From NCBI GenBank assembly GCA_934435195.1, contig CAKSAJ010000003.1:1-64000 (forward strand): a stretch of 64,000 nucleotides of DNA, written 5' to 3'. Below the pieces are notes generated by a model. It was not told where the DNA came from. It searched no databases and saw only the letters and a program-made list of their open reading frames with translations. Shown here one piece after another: positions 27,376 to 37,900 of this stretch (the stretch's first letter is position 1; each line of letters starts with the position of its first letter). This DNA is from an uncultured Schaedlerella sp. Its GTDB lineage: Bacteria > Bacillota > Clostridia > Lachnospirales > Lachnospiraceae. A program made the position numbers and the translations under genes.

Positions 27376-28559
27376 TGCTGCACAGAAGTGAACTCAATTT
27401 AGAAAATATTCCAGTAGGAGCTTTAGGAATCATTCCTGTCACAGGATGTGAGGCTCTTGGTAACAAAGTTAATGACTATCTTGTAAAATGGAGAAAAGAA
27501 AGTGCTCATCAGTACAAAGATGATGTTGCATTTACAGGATATGAAAAAGATTCATTTATCATCGATGCCAAAGTACCTCGTTTTGGTTCTGGAGAAGCAA
27601 AAGGTATTATCAACGAATCTGTACGTGGTAAAGACCTTTACCTGATGGTAGATGTATGTAATTACAGCTTAACTTATTCATTGACAGGAAACATCAACCA
27701 CATGTCTCCTGATGATCATTATCAGAACCTGAAACGTGTTATCGCTGCTGTTGGTGGAAAGGGTCGTCGTATCAACGTAATCATGCCTTTCTTATACGAA
27801 AGCCGTCAGCACAAAAGAACAGGACGTGAGTCTCTTGACTGTGCTCTTGCACTTCAGGAGCTTGTACGTATGGGCGTTGACAACATCATCACATTTGATG
27901 CACATGATCCACGTGTACAGAACGCGATCCCTCTTAGCGGATTTGAAACAGTTTCACCAACATACCAGTTTATCAAAGGTCTTCTGCGCACAGTAAAAGA
28001 TCTTAAAATCGACAGCGAACACATGATGGCGATCAGCCCGGATGAAGGTGGTACAAACCGTGCCGTTTATCTTGCAAACGTACTTGGTCTTGATATGGGT
28101 ATGTTCTATAAGAGAAGAGATTATACCAGAATCGTAGACGGACGTAATCCTATCGTTGCTCACGAATTCCTTGGTTCTTCTGTAGAGGGAAAAGATGTAA
28201 TCATCATCGATGATATGATTTCTTCCGGAGACAGTATCATCGAAGTTGCTACTGAGCTGAAACGCAGAAAAGCTAACCGCATCTATGCTGCTGCAACATT
28301 TGGTCTTTTCACAAATGGACTGGCTAAATTCGACGAAGCATATGAAAAAGGAATCATCCATGGTATCTTGACAACAAACTTGATTTATCAGACACCTGAG
28401 TTATTGTCAAAACCTTATTATATCAACTGTGACATGAGCAAATATATTGCTTTGATCATTGACACATTAAACCATGATGGTTCTTTAAGCGATATTCTGA
28501 GTCCAAACGAAAGAATTCAGAATGTACTTCGCAAATACAACAATGGCGAAGAGATTTAA
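27375..28559 (+). CDS. prs: Ribose-phosphate pyrophosphokinase, long form
   Basis: Makes PRPP from ribose-5-phosphate and ATP for nucleotide, His and Trp synthesis. 394 residues, about 75 more than the classical ~315-residue enzyme. The PRPP loop is VIIIDDMISSGDS, and the metal/ATP region has ESRQHKRTGRESL in place of the usual RQD loop. YKRRDYTRIV carries the basic residues of the flexible loop region. The extra length is at the N-terminus and in an insert. It is the last gene of the murC operon, ending in the terminator at 28645-28690. Confidence 0.9.
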   Translation: MLHRSELNLENIPVGALGIIPVTGCEALGNKVNDYLVKWRKESAHQYKDDVAFTGYEKDSFIIDAKVPRFGSGEAKGIINESVRGKDLYLMVDVCNYSLTYSLTGNINHMSPDDHYQNLKRVIAAVGGKGRRINVIMPFLYESRQHKRTGRESLDCALALQELVRMGVDNIITFDAHDPRVQNAIPLSGFETVSPTYQFIKGLLRTVKDLKIDSEHMMAISPDEGGTNRAVYLANVLGLDMGMFYKRRDYTRIVDGRNPIVAHEFLGSSVEGKDVIIIDDMISSGDSIIEVATELKRRKANRIYAAATFGLFTNGLAKFDEAYEKGIIHGILTTNLIYQTPELLSKPYYINCDMSKYIALIIDTLNHDGSLSDILSPNERIQNVLRKYNNGEEI

Positions 28560-28644
28560 TATCTCTTTTCTATAAACTGTTGCTGTTACAAAAGCAACAA
28601 AACATTTACTTTTTACAAGATAGAATCTTGTATCTCTAACAGCA

Positions 28645-28690
28645 AAAAGAAATCCGGAGGTTATTCACATAATGCATCCGGATTTCTTTT
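28645..28690 (+). terminator. Terminator of murC-dnaD-dnaI-prs
   Basis: The stem AAAGAAATCCGGA / TCCGGATTTCTTT is followed by eight T on the + strand. Confidence 0.92.
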
Positions 28691-28728
28691 TTTATCCACT
28701 TTTTAATTTTAGTTTTCCCATTGATGTG

Positions 28729-28769
28729 AAAAAAGACTGCATATCCAAAACGGATATACAGCCTTTCTT
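28729..28769 (-). terminator. Terminator of hppA
   Basis: The stem AAAGGCTGTATATCC / GGATATGCAGTCTTT with two mismatches is followed by T on the minus strand, 27 bp after the hppA stop. Confidence 0.82.
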
Positions 28770-28795
28770 GTATTATCTTACTCTTGTATTTAAAA

Positions 28796-30775
28796 TTACA
28801 GAAGTCCGCCGATTGAAAGGAAGAGTGGTGCAAATACAAGTGATACTACTGTCATAAGTTTGATCAGGATGTTAATAGATGGACCTGATGTATCTTTGAA
28901 TGGGTCACCTACTGTATCACCAACTACTGCTGCTTTGTGAGCCTCACTACCTTTTCCGCCATGATGTCCTTCTTCGATGTATTTCTTAGCATTGTCCCAT
29001 GCACCACCGGCATTTGACATAAAGATAGCCATCAGAACACCTGTTACAAGAGCTCCTGCAAGAAGTCCTCCAAGAGACTCAACACCAAGAACGATACCAA
29101 CTAACAATGGAACGATAACTGCCATCAATCCTGGAAGAAGCATTTCGTGAAGAGCTGCTGATGTAGAGATAGATACACATGATGTATAATCTGGTTTATC
29201 TTCACCCTTCATGATACCTGGTTTCTCACGGAACTGACGTCTAACTTCCTCGATCATCTTGTATGCAGCCTTAGATACAGACTCCATAGTAAATGCTGAG
29301 AAAAGGAATGTCAGCATACCACCGATAAAGATACCGATGATTACTTTATAGCTAAGTAAGTCGATTGAATCAAGCTGTACTGCCTGTGCATAAGATACAA
29401 ACAAAGCTAAAGCTGTAAGAGCTGCAGATCCGATAGCGAATCCTTTACCCATAGCTGCTGTTGTGTTACCAACTGAATCAAGTTTATCTGTAATCTCACG
29501 AACAGAATCATCCAGTCCTGACATCTCTGCGATACCACCTGCGTTATCTGCGATTGGACCATAAGCATCAACTGCAACTGTGATACCTGTAGTTGAAAGC
29601 ATACCTACTGCTGCAAGTGCAATACCGTATAATCCGTCTACTTTGTATGAAATGAAAATTGCTACACAGATCAAAAGCAGTGGAATAGCTGTTGACTGCA
29701 TACCTACTGCAAGACCACTAATAATTGTTGTAGCTGCACCTGTTTCAGACTGCTCACCGATCTTTTTAACCGGATTGTAATCTGCAGATGTATAATACTC
29801 TGTAACGTTACCGATAATAACACCAACAACCAGACCTGCAATAACAGCGATTGCTGCTTCAAAACCGTCAAATAATACTTTACTTAATACAACAGAAGCG
29901 ATTACAACGATGATAGCTGAAGCGTAATCACCTTTTGTAAGTGCTTTCTGTGGGTTCGCATTCTCTCCACCTTTAACGAAGAATGTTCCGAGAATAGAAG
30001 CGATCAGACCACAAGCTGCAATTGCAAGTGGGAATAATACACCAGAAACAGTTGCTGTTACTGCTCCAAGAGTCAGTGCAGAAACGAGTGATCCTACATA
30101 AGACTCAAATAAGTCAGCACCCATACCTGCAACGTCACCTACGTTGTCACCTACGTTATCAGCGATAACGGCTGGGTTACGCGGGTCATCTTCAGGGATA
30201 CCAGCTTCAACTTTACCTACAAGGTCAGCACCAACGTCTGCTGCTTTTGTATAGATACCACCACCTACACGAGCGAACAGAGCGATTGAAGAAGCTCCTA
30301 AACTGAATCCTGACAATACATCAACATTTTTTGTTACAATATAAACAATACTTACACCAAGTGCTCCAAGACCTGCTACACACATACCCATAACAGCTCC
30401 ACCAGAGAAAGCGATTGAAAGTGCTTTGTTCATTCCACTTGTTCTTGCTGCATTAGCTGTTCTTACGTTAGCTTTTGTAGCAACAGTCATACCACAGTAT
30501 CCTGCGATTGTTGAGAACAGTGCTCCGACAACGAAGCATACTGCTGTTACCCAGCTGATTCCAAATCCGATTAATACGAACAATACTGCTACGAAGATAA
30601 CCAGGATCTTGTACTCAGCCATCAAGAAGGCACGAGCGCCTTCGGCGATTGCGTCTGCAATCTCTTTCATTCTGTCTGTTCCGACATCTTCTTTGCTTAC
30701 TTTTGCTGCAAGGTAAGCTGCAAACAACAGTGCAAGTACTGCTGCTACCGGAACAAGAAACATCATGTTTTCCAT
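28796..30775 (-). CDS. hppA: Membrane-bound pyrophosphatase, K+-dependent type (H+ or Na+ pump)
   Basis: 659 residues with ~16 membrane helices. It couples pyrophosphate hydrolysis to ion export. The pyrophosphate site is seen in DNVGDNVGDVAGMGADLFESY and near the C-terminus in DTVGDPFKDTSGPS. GNTTAAMGKG carries Ala where K+-independent enzymes have Lys, placing it in the K+-dependent class, which includes many Na+ pumps. GGGAGG precedes the ATG. It is transcribed alone from the promoter at 30892-30920. Confidence 0.96.
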   Translation of the reverse strand: MENMMFLVPVAAVLALLFAAYLAAKVSKEDVGTDRMKEIADAIAEGARAFLMAEYKILVIFVAVLFVLIGFGISWVTAVCFVVGALFSTIAGYCGMTVATKANVRTANAARTSGMNKALSIAFSGGAVMGMCVAGLGALGVSIVYIVTKNVDVLSGFSLGASSIALFARVGGGIYTKAADVGADLVGKVEAGIPEDDPRNPAVIADNVGDNVGDVAGMGADLFESYVGSLVSALTLGAVTATVSGVLFPLAIAACGLIASILGTFFVKGGENANPQKALTKGDYASAIIVVIASVVLSKVLFDGFEAAIAVIAGLVVGVIIGNVTEYYTSADYNPVKKIGEQSETGAATTIISGLAVGMQSTAIPLLLICVAIFISYKVDGLYGIALAAVGMLSTTGITVAVDAYGPIADNAGGIAEMSGLDDSVREITDKLDSVGNTTAAMGKGFAIGSAALTALALFVSYAQAVQLDSIDLLSYKVIIGIFIGGMLTFLFSAFTMESVSKAAYKMIEEVRRQFREKPGIMKGEDKPDYTSCVSISTSAALHEMLLPGLMAVIVPLLVGIVLGVESLGGLLAGALVTGVLMAIFMSNAGGAWDNAKKYIEEGHHGGKGSEAHKAAVVGDTVGDPFKDTSGPSINILIKLMTVVSLVFAPLFLSIGGLL

Positions 30776-30891
30776 TGTTTCATCCTCCCTGAAAAAAATA
30801 AATAATCCCTATCGACATACCCTTTTTCCTATATATATTCTGTACGTCGCCGTGAAAAATCCACAATACCGTAAATTTTTCAGCTTTTATA

Positions 30892-30920
30892 ATTATACCT
30901 TTTTACACTTTTTATTGCAA
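30892..30920 (-). promoter_or_regulatory. Sigma-A promoter of hppA
   Basis: TTGCAA (30920-30915), 17 bases, TATAAT (30897-30892) on the minus strand. The rest of the 447-base gap to rpoC (to 31150) is AT-rich and shows nothing else I recognise. Confidence 0.83.
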
Positions 30921-31153
30921 GTATTTCTTTCTAATCTTGCAAATGCTTACACAATTTGTACACTTTCTACAAAGTTATTTCCTATAACGCGCATTTTTTA
31001 CACTTTTTCGTTCTGTATCTAAAAAATTTTATGCATATCTAATGAATTTTTAGCACAATTATAATTCATATTATGCAAATATCCGATGAATAATGAATAG
31101 AAATATAACTTTCTTCTTTTATGCAAATTCTACAAATCATACAATTTTTCACA

Positions 31154-31203
31154 AAAAAGAGGTTCTGTGTCCGTCTTCTCAACTTTCACAAAACCTCTTT
31201 TAT
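31154..31203 (-). terminator. Terminator of rpoBC
   Basis: The stem AAAAGAGGTTTTGTG / CACAGAACCTCTTTT, loop ~16 bases, is followed by T on the minus strand, 20 bp after the rpoC stop. Confidence 0.88.
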
Positions 31204-31222
31204 GATTTATAAATTATAAATC

Positions 31223-34200
31223 TTATTCTTCAGAATCTTCTTCTGTTGTTACATCAGCTTCTGCTTCTGTTACTTCTTCAACAGCATTATCCTCTACCGG
31301 AAGCTCGTCTTCAAAATCTAAATCCTCATCAAAGTCAATGTCTTCATCCACTTTTACATCTGTATTCAGATGTACTTCACGATATTTTTCCATACCTGTA
31401 CCTGCTGGAATATGTTTACCAATGATAACATTTTCCTTCAGACCTACAAGGTGGTCAACTTTTCCTTTGATAGCAGCTTCTGTTAAGACTTTTGTTGTCT
31501 CCTGGAATGATGCTGCTGACATAAATGAATCTGTTGCAAGAGATGCTTTTGTAATACCAAGCATGATCTGTTCTCCTGTTGCAGCTTCTTTTCCTTCTGC
31601 TACCATCTGCTCGTTTACATCCTCAAATTCAAGCACATTTACCATACTTCCTGGAAGGAATGAAGTATCTCCATTTTCCTCGATGCGAATCTTCTTCAAC
31701 ATCTGACGTACAATAACCTCGATATGCTTATCATTGATTTCTACACCCTGCAGACGATATACTCGCTGTACTTCGCGAAGGAGATAATCCTGAGCGGCAC
31801 GTAAACCTTTAATCTTCAGGATATCATGTGGATTTACACTACCTTCTGTCAGTTCGTCACCTGCTTCAAGTACCTGTCCATCCTGTACTTTAATACGAGA
31901 TCCGTAAGGAATCAAGTATGCTTTTGATTCACCTGTCTCATCATTTGTTACAATAACTTCACGTTTTTTCTTTGTATCACTAATGTTTGCAACACCTGCA
32001 AATTCTGTGATGATAGCAAGTCCCTTAGGTTTTCTTGCCTCGAAAAGCTCCTCGACACGAGGAAGACCCTGTGTGATATCGTCTCCGGCTACACCACCAC
32101 TATGGAATGTACGCATAGTAAGCTGTGTACCTGGCTCTCCGATTGACTGAGCAGCGATAATACCAACAGCCTCACCTACCTGAACAGCTTCTCCTGTTGC
32201 CATGTTTGCACCGTAACACTTAGTACAAACACCATTCTTACACTTACATGTAAGGATTGTACGGATCTTCACTTCTTCAAGTGGTTTTCCATTTCTGTCT
32301 ACACCCTTCTTCATAACTTTTTCAGCACGAAGTGGTGTGATCATATGATTCTTCTTAACGATGACATTGCCATCTTTATCTTTGATATCTTCGCAAGAGA
32401 AACGTCCTGTGATACGTTCCTGCAAGCTTTCGATTTCTTCATTACCATCCATAAATGCTTTTACATACATTCCTGGAATTTCTCTTCCTGTTCCTTCTAC
32501 ACAGTCGCTGTCATGAATGATCAATTCCTGTGATACGTCAACAAGACGTCTTGTAAGGTAACCTGAATCGGCTGTACGAAGAGCTGTATCTGACATACCT
32601 TTTCGAGCTCCATGCGCTGACATGAAGTACTCCAATACGTCCAGACCTTCACGGAAGTTTGACTTGATAGGCAACTCGATTGTACGACCTGTTGTATCAG
32701 CCATCAATCCACGCATACCTGCAAGCTGTTTGATCTGTTTATCAGAACCACGGGCTCCTGAGTCTGCCATCATGAAGATGTTGTTATATTTATCCAGACC
32801 TGTAAGCAGAGCCTCTGTCAGCTTATCATCACTGTTTTTCCATGTTTCTACAACTTCTTTGTAACGCTCTTCTTCTGTAATAAGACCACGCTTATAGTTC
32901 TTTGTAATCTTATCAACTGTGTTCTGTGCCTCTTCGATAATCTGTGGTTTCTCAGGTGGCACTGTCATATCTGAAATAGATACTGTCATAGCAGCTCTTG
33001 TTGAATATTTGTAACCGATTGCTTTTACATCATCAAGTACTTCTGCTGTCTGAGTAGCACCATGTGTATTGATTACTTTCTCAAGAATCTGTTTCAACTG
33101 TTTCTTTCCTACGTGGAAATCAACTTCAAGTAACAATTCATTACCTTCTACTTCACGATCTACAAATCCAAGATCCTGTGGAATGATCTCATTGAATAAC
33201 ATACGTCCCAATGTTGCATGGATAATACCAGTTATTTCTCTTCCGTCTGCCATTGTCTTATGCACACGCACTTTAATCTTAGAATGTAATGTCACATATC
33301 CATTTTCATATGCAAGGATTGCTTCATTCAAATCTTTGAAGAACATTCCCTCGCCCTTAGAACCTGGTCTTTCCTGTGTCAGATAGTAAATACCAAGTAC
33401 CATATCCTGTGAAGGAACGGCTACCGGTCCACCATCAGATGGTTTCAACAGGTTGTTTGGTGAAAGTAAGAGGAAACGGCATTCTGCCTGTGCTTCCTGT
33501 GACAACGGTACATGGACCGCCATCTGGTCTCCATCGAAGTCGGCATTGAAGGCTGTACATACCAATGGATGCAGCTTGATAGCTTTACCTTCTACAAGGA
33601 TTGGCTCAAACGCCTGAATACCAAGTCTGTGAAGTGTAGGGGCACGGTTCAGCATAACCGGATGCTCTTTAATTACTTCTTCCAGAATATCCCATACTTC
33701 CGGCTGAAGTCTTTCTACCATTTTCTTTGCATTTTTAATATTATGTGCTGTTCCTTTTGCTACAAGCTCTTTCATAACAAATGGTTTAAACAGCTCGATT
33801 GCCATTTCTTTTGGAAGACCACACTGATAAATCTTAAGTTCCGGTCCTACTACGATAACGGAACGTCCAGAGTAGTCTACACGTTTACCAAGCAGGTTCT
33901 GACGGAAACGTCCTGATTTACCTTTCAGCATGTCAGAGAGAGATTTCAGTGCTCTGTTTCCAGGTCCTGTAACCGGACGTCCACGACGACCATTGTCAAT
34001 CAATGCGTCTACTGCTTCCTGAAGCATTCTCTTTTCGTTGCGGACGATGATATCCGGAGCTCCGAGTTCGAGAAGTCTCTTCAGACGGTTATTTCTATTA
34101 ATAATTCTTCTATATAAGTCATTTAAGTCAGATGTTGCAAAACGTCCACCATCCAGCTGTACCATTGGACGTAAGTCTGGTGGGATAACCGGAATTGCTG

Positions 34201-34906
34201 TTAAGATCATCCACTCCGGTCTGTTTCCAGACTCGCGGAATGCTTCTACAACTTCCAGACGTTTCACGATTCTTGCACGTTTCTGTCCTGAAGCATTCTC
34301 AAGAGAAGCCTGCAGCTCTGCATATTCTTTCTCAAGATCAATTGCTTCCAATAATTCTTTAATGGATTCAGCACCCATACCTACACGGAATGATTTGCCC
34401 CATTTTTCTTTTGCTTCCTGATATTCAGACTCAGAAAGAATCTGTTTGTACTGAAGATCTGTCTCTCCTTTATCAAGTACGATATAAGATGCAAAATACA
34501 GTACTCTCTCCAATGTTCTTGGTGAGATGTCCAGAATCAATCCCATACGGCTAGGAATTCCTTTGAAATACCAGATATGAGAAACCGGAGCTGCCAGGGC
34601 AATATGTCCCATACGCTCACGACGGACGGAGGCCTTTGTGACCTCAACGCCGCATCGATCGCAGACAACACCTTTATAACGGATTTTTTTGTATTTACCG
34701 CAGTGGCATTCCCAGTCCTTGCTAGGTCCGAAAATACGCTCGCAGAAAAGACCGTCTTTCTCAGGTTTCAATGTTCTATAGTTAATTGTTTCCGGCTTTG
34801 TAACTTCGCCTTTTGACCATTCTAAGATTGTTTCCGGTGAAGCCAGACCGATTTTGATTGCATCAAACGATAACTGCTGGTTTTCCTGTTCATTATTTGT
34901 TGGCAT
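31223..34906 (-). CDS. rpoC: RNA polymerase beta' subunit
   Basis: 1227 residues, slightly longer than most clostridial versions because of an acidic C-terminal tail (from about DVKVDEDIDFDEDLDFEDE). The N-terminal zinc finger has CHCGKYKKIRYKGVVCDRCG. The catalytic Mg loop is NADFDGDQMAVH and the bridge-helix region has TLTMRTFHSGGVAG-like sequence. AGGAGG before the ATG; 14 bp after rpoB. Confidence 0.99.
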   Translation of the reverse strand: MPTNNEQENQQLSFDAIKIGLASPETILEWSKGEVTKPETINYRTLKPEKDGLFCERIFGPSKDWECHCGKYKKIRYKGVVCDRCGVEVTKASVRRERMGHIALAAPVSHIWYFKGIPSRMGLILDISPRTLERVLYFASYIVLDKGETDLQYKQILSESEYQEAKEKWGKSFRVGMGAESIKELLEAIDLEKEYAELQASLENASGQKRARIVKRLEVVEAFRESGNRPEWMILTAIPVIPPDLRPMVQLDGGRFATSDLNDLYRRIINRNNRLKRLLELGAPDIIVRNEKRMLQEAVDALIDNGRRGRPVTGPGNRALKSLSDMLKGKSGRFRQNLLGKRVDYSGRSVIVVGPELKIYQCGLPKEMAIELFKPFVMKELVAKGTAHNIKNAKKMVERLQPEVWDILEEVIKEHPVMLNRAPTLHRLGIQAFEPILVEGKAIKLHPLVCTAFNADFDGDQMAVHVPLSQEAQAECRFLLLSPNNLLKPSDGGPVAVPSQDMVLGIYYLTQERPGSKGEGMFFKDLNEAILAYENGYVTLHSKIKVRVHKTMADGREITGIIHATLGRMLFNEIIPQDLGFVDREVEGNELLLEVDFHVGKKQLKQILEKVINTHGATQTAEVLDDVKAIGYKYSTRAAMTVSISDMTVPPEKPQIIEEAQNTVDKITKNYKRGLITEEERYKEVVETWKNSDDKLTEALLTGLDKYNNIFMMADSGARGSDKQIKQLAGMRGLMADTTGRTIELPIKSNFREGLDVLEYFMSAHGARKGMSDTALRTADSGYLTRRLVDVSQELIIHDSDCVEGTGREIPGMYVKAFMDGNEEIESLQERITGRFSCEDIKDKDGNVIVKKNHMITPLRAEKVMKKGVDRNGKPLEEVKIRTILTCKCKNGVCTKCYGANMATGEAVQVGEAVGIIAAQSIGEPGTQLTMRTFHSGGVAGDDITQGLPRVEELFEARKPKGLAIITEFAGVANISDTKKKREVIVTNDETGESKAYLIPYGSRIKVQDGQVLEAGDELTEGSVNPHDILKIKGLRAAQDYLLREVQRVYRLQGVEINDKHIEVIVRQMLKKIRIEENGDTSFLPGSMVNVLEFEDVNEQMVAEGKEAATGEQIMLGITKASLATDSFMSAASFQETTKVLTEAAIKGKVDHLVGLKENVIIGKHIPAGTGMEKYREVHLNTDVKVDEDIDFDEDLDFEDELPVEDNAVEEVTEAEADVTTEEDSEE

Positions 34907-34920
34907 AAAGTTGGCTCCTC

Positions 34921-37900
34921 CTATTCTTCGTCCATAAATTCATCGAAATCAATTATTTCGTTTTCGTCGAAATCTTCTGGTTCCTCTTCCTGCTCTACAT
35001 TCTCAAGTTCTCCGTCTACGAATTCCTGTTCTGTATAGCCATGATCTTTATAAGACTCCTCATCACGATATCTTCTGTCGCCTTCGATAATTGCATTCAG
35101 GTTTGTATTACCGTAATCAACAGATTCCATCATCTTGACTTCTTCGAATTCATTCTCTCCAGTTTCACGAAGCACACGAACATCCAGAGCAAGTGACTGC
35201 AACTCTTTGAGCAGTACTTTGAATGATTCCGGTACTCCTGGTTCAGGGATATTCTCTCCCTTGATAATTGCTTCGTATGTCTTCACACGTCCTACAACGT
35301 CATCTGATTTTACAGTCAGGATTTCCTGAAGTGTATAAGATGCACCATAAGCTTCCAGTGCCCATACCTCCATCTCTCCGAAACGCTGTCCACCGAACTG
35401 AGCTTTACCACCCAGTGGCTGCTGTGTAACCAATGAGTAAGGACCAGTTGAACGTGCGTGGATCTTATCATCAACCAAGTGATGCAGTTTCAAGTAGTGC
35501 ATGTGTCCGATTGTTACCGGGCTGTCGAAATATTCTCCTGTACGGCCATCTCTCAGACGAACTTTTCCGTCACGAGAAAGTGGTACACCCTTCCAGAGTT
35601 TTCTGTGTTCTCTGTTATCTGACAGATACTGCAGTACTTCCGGAAGTAATTCTTCTCCATGCTTCTTCTCGAACTCATCCCATTCTAAGTTTACATAATC
35701 ATTTGCCAGGTCGAGTGTATCCATGATATCGTTCTCGTTTGCACCATCAAATACTGGTGTAGCTACGTTGAATCCAAGTGCTTTTGCAGCAAGACTCAAG
35801 TGGATCTCCAATACCTGTCCGATATTCATACGAGAAGGTACACCCAATGGGTTCAATACGATATCCAGTGGACGTCCGTTTGGAAGATATGGCATATCTT
35901 CTACAGGAAGTACACGGGAAACAACACCCTTGTTACCATGACGACCAGCCATTTTATCTCCTACAGAAATCTTTCTCTTCTGTGCGATATAGATACGTAC
36001 AGACTGGTTAACTCCCGGAGATAATTCATCTCCGTTCTCTCTTGTAAATACTTTCGCATCTACAATGATTCCATATTCTCCGTGAGGTACTTTCAGAGAT
36101 GTATCTCTTACTTCACGTGCTTTCTCACCAAAGATTGCTCTTAACAAACGCTCTTCTGCTGTCAGCTCTGTCTCTCCCTTAGGAGTTACTTTACCAACAA
36201 GGATATCCCCTGCACGAACCTCGGCACCAATACGGATAATACCTCTTTCATCCAGATCTTTAAGTGCATCATCACCAACACCCGGAATATCTCTTGTGAT
36301 TTCTTCTGGTCCTAATTTTGTATCACGTGCTTCTGCTTCATACTCTTCGATATGAACAGATGTGTATACATCATCCTGTACCAGTCTTTCACTAAGAAGA
36401 ACAGCATCCTCGTAGTTGTAACCTTCCCATGTCATAAATCCGATCAATGGGTTTTTACCAAGCGCCATCTCTCCATTCGATGTAGAAGGACCATCAGCGA
36501 TAACCTGTCCTTTTTCTACTCTTTCGCCCTTGTCTACGATTGGAATCTGATTGTAACAGTTACTCTGGTTACTTCTCAGATACTTGATCAATTTATATGT
36601 TTTCTTACTTCCATCATCATGACGGATTGTAATGTCTGTAGATGTTGAACGCTCTACAACACCAGCTTCATCTGCAACAACACATACACCTGAGTCAACT
36701 GCAGATTTTACCTCAAGACCTGTACCTACTACCGGTGCTTCTGTAGAAAGAAGCGGTACTGCCTGACGCTGCATGTTGGATCCCATCAGGGCACGGTTAG
36801 CATCATCATTCTGAAGGAATGGAATCAATGCTGTAGCAACAGAGAATACCATCTTAGGTGATACATCCATGTAATCAAATTTATTTCTCTCATACTCCTG
36901 TGTCTCTTCGCGGTAACGACCAGATACATTCTTATGAATGAAATGTCCTTCTTCATCCAAAGGCTCATTCGCCTGTGCTACATGGTAATTATCTTCTTCA
37001 TCTGCTGTCATATATACAACTTCATCTGTTACGATTGGATTCATCGGATCTGTTTTATCAATCTTACGATATGGTGCTTCTACAAAACCATATTCGTTAA
37101 TTCTTGCATAACATGCAAGTGAGTTGATCAGACCGATGTTAGGTCCTTCAGGTGTCTCTACAGGACACATTCTTCCATAATGAGAATAGTGTACATCTCG
37201 TACCTCGAATCCGGCACGGTCTCTTGACAAACCACCTGGTCCTAACGCAGACAGACGTCTCTTATGTGTCAACTCTCCCAATGGGTTGTTCTGATCCATG
37301 AACTGTGACAACTGTGAAGAACCAAAGAATTCTTTAACAGCTGCTGTAACCGGTTTAATGTTGATCAGTGACTGTGGTGATACACCATCCTGATCCTGAG
37401 TTGTCATACGTTCACGAACAACTCTCTCTAAACGTGAAAGTCCGATTCTGTACTGATTCTGGAGAAGTTCTCCGACAGCACGAATACGACGGTTACCCAA
37501 ATGGTCGATATCATCATCATTACCCATACCATATTCCAGATGCATATTGTAGTTAATAGAAGCCATGATATCTTCTTTTGTAATATGCTTTGGAATCAAA
37601 TCATGAATATCTCTGCGGATAGATTCTTTTAATTCATCAATATCTCCTGCAGACTCTTCAATCAGTCCTGCCAATACAGGATAGTATACCTGCTCTGTAA
37701 CGCCAACTTCCTCTGGATCGATATCTACTACTGCCTGCAGATCAACCATCATATTAGAAAGGATCTTGATATTACGTGATGCATCTTCTCCTTCTACCCA
37801 AATGTATGGTGCTGCTGCATTCTGGATCTCTTTTGCAAGCTCTCTTGTAATCTTTGTTCCTTTTTCAGCAACAACTTCACCTGTGATCTGGCTTACTACA

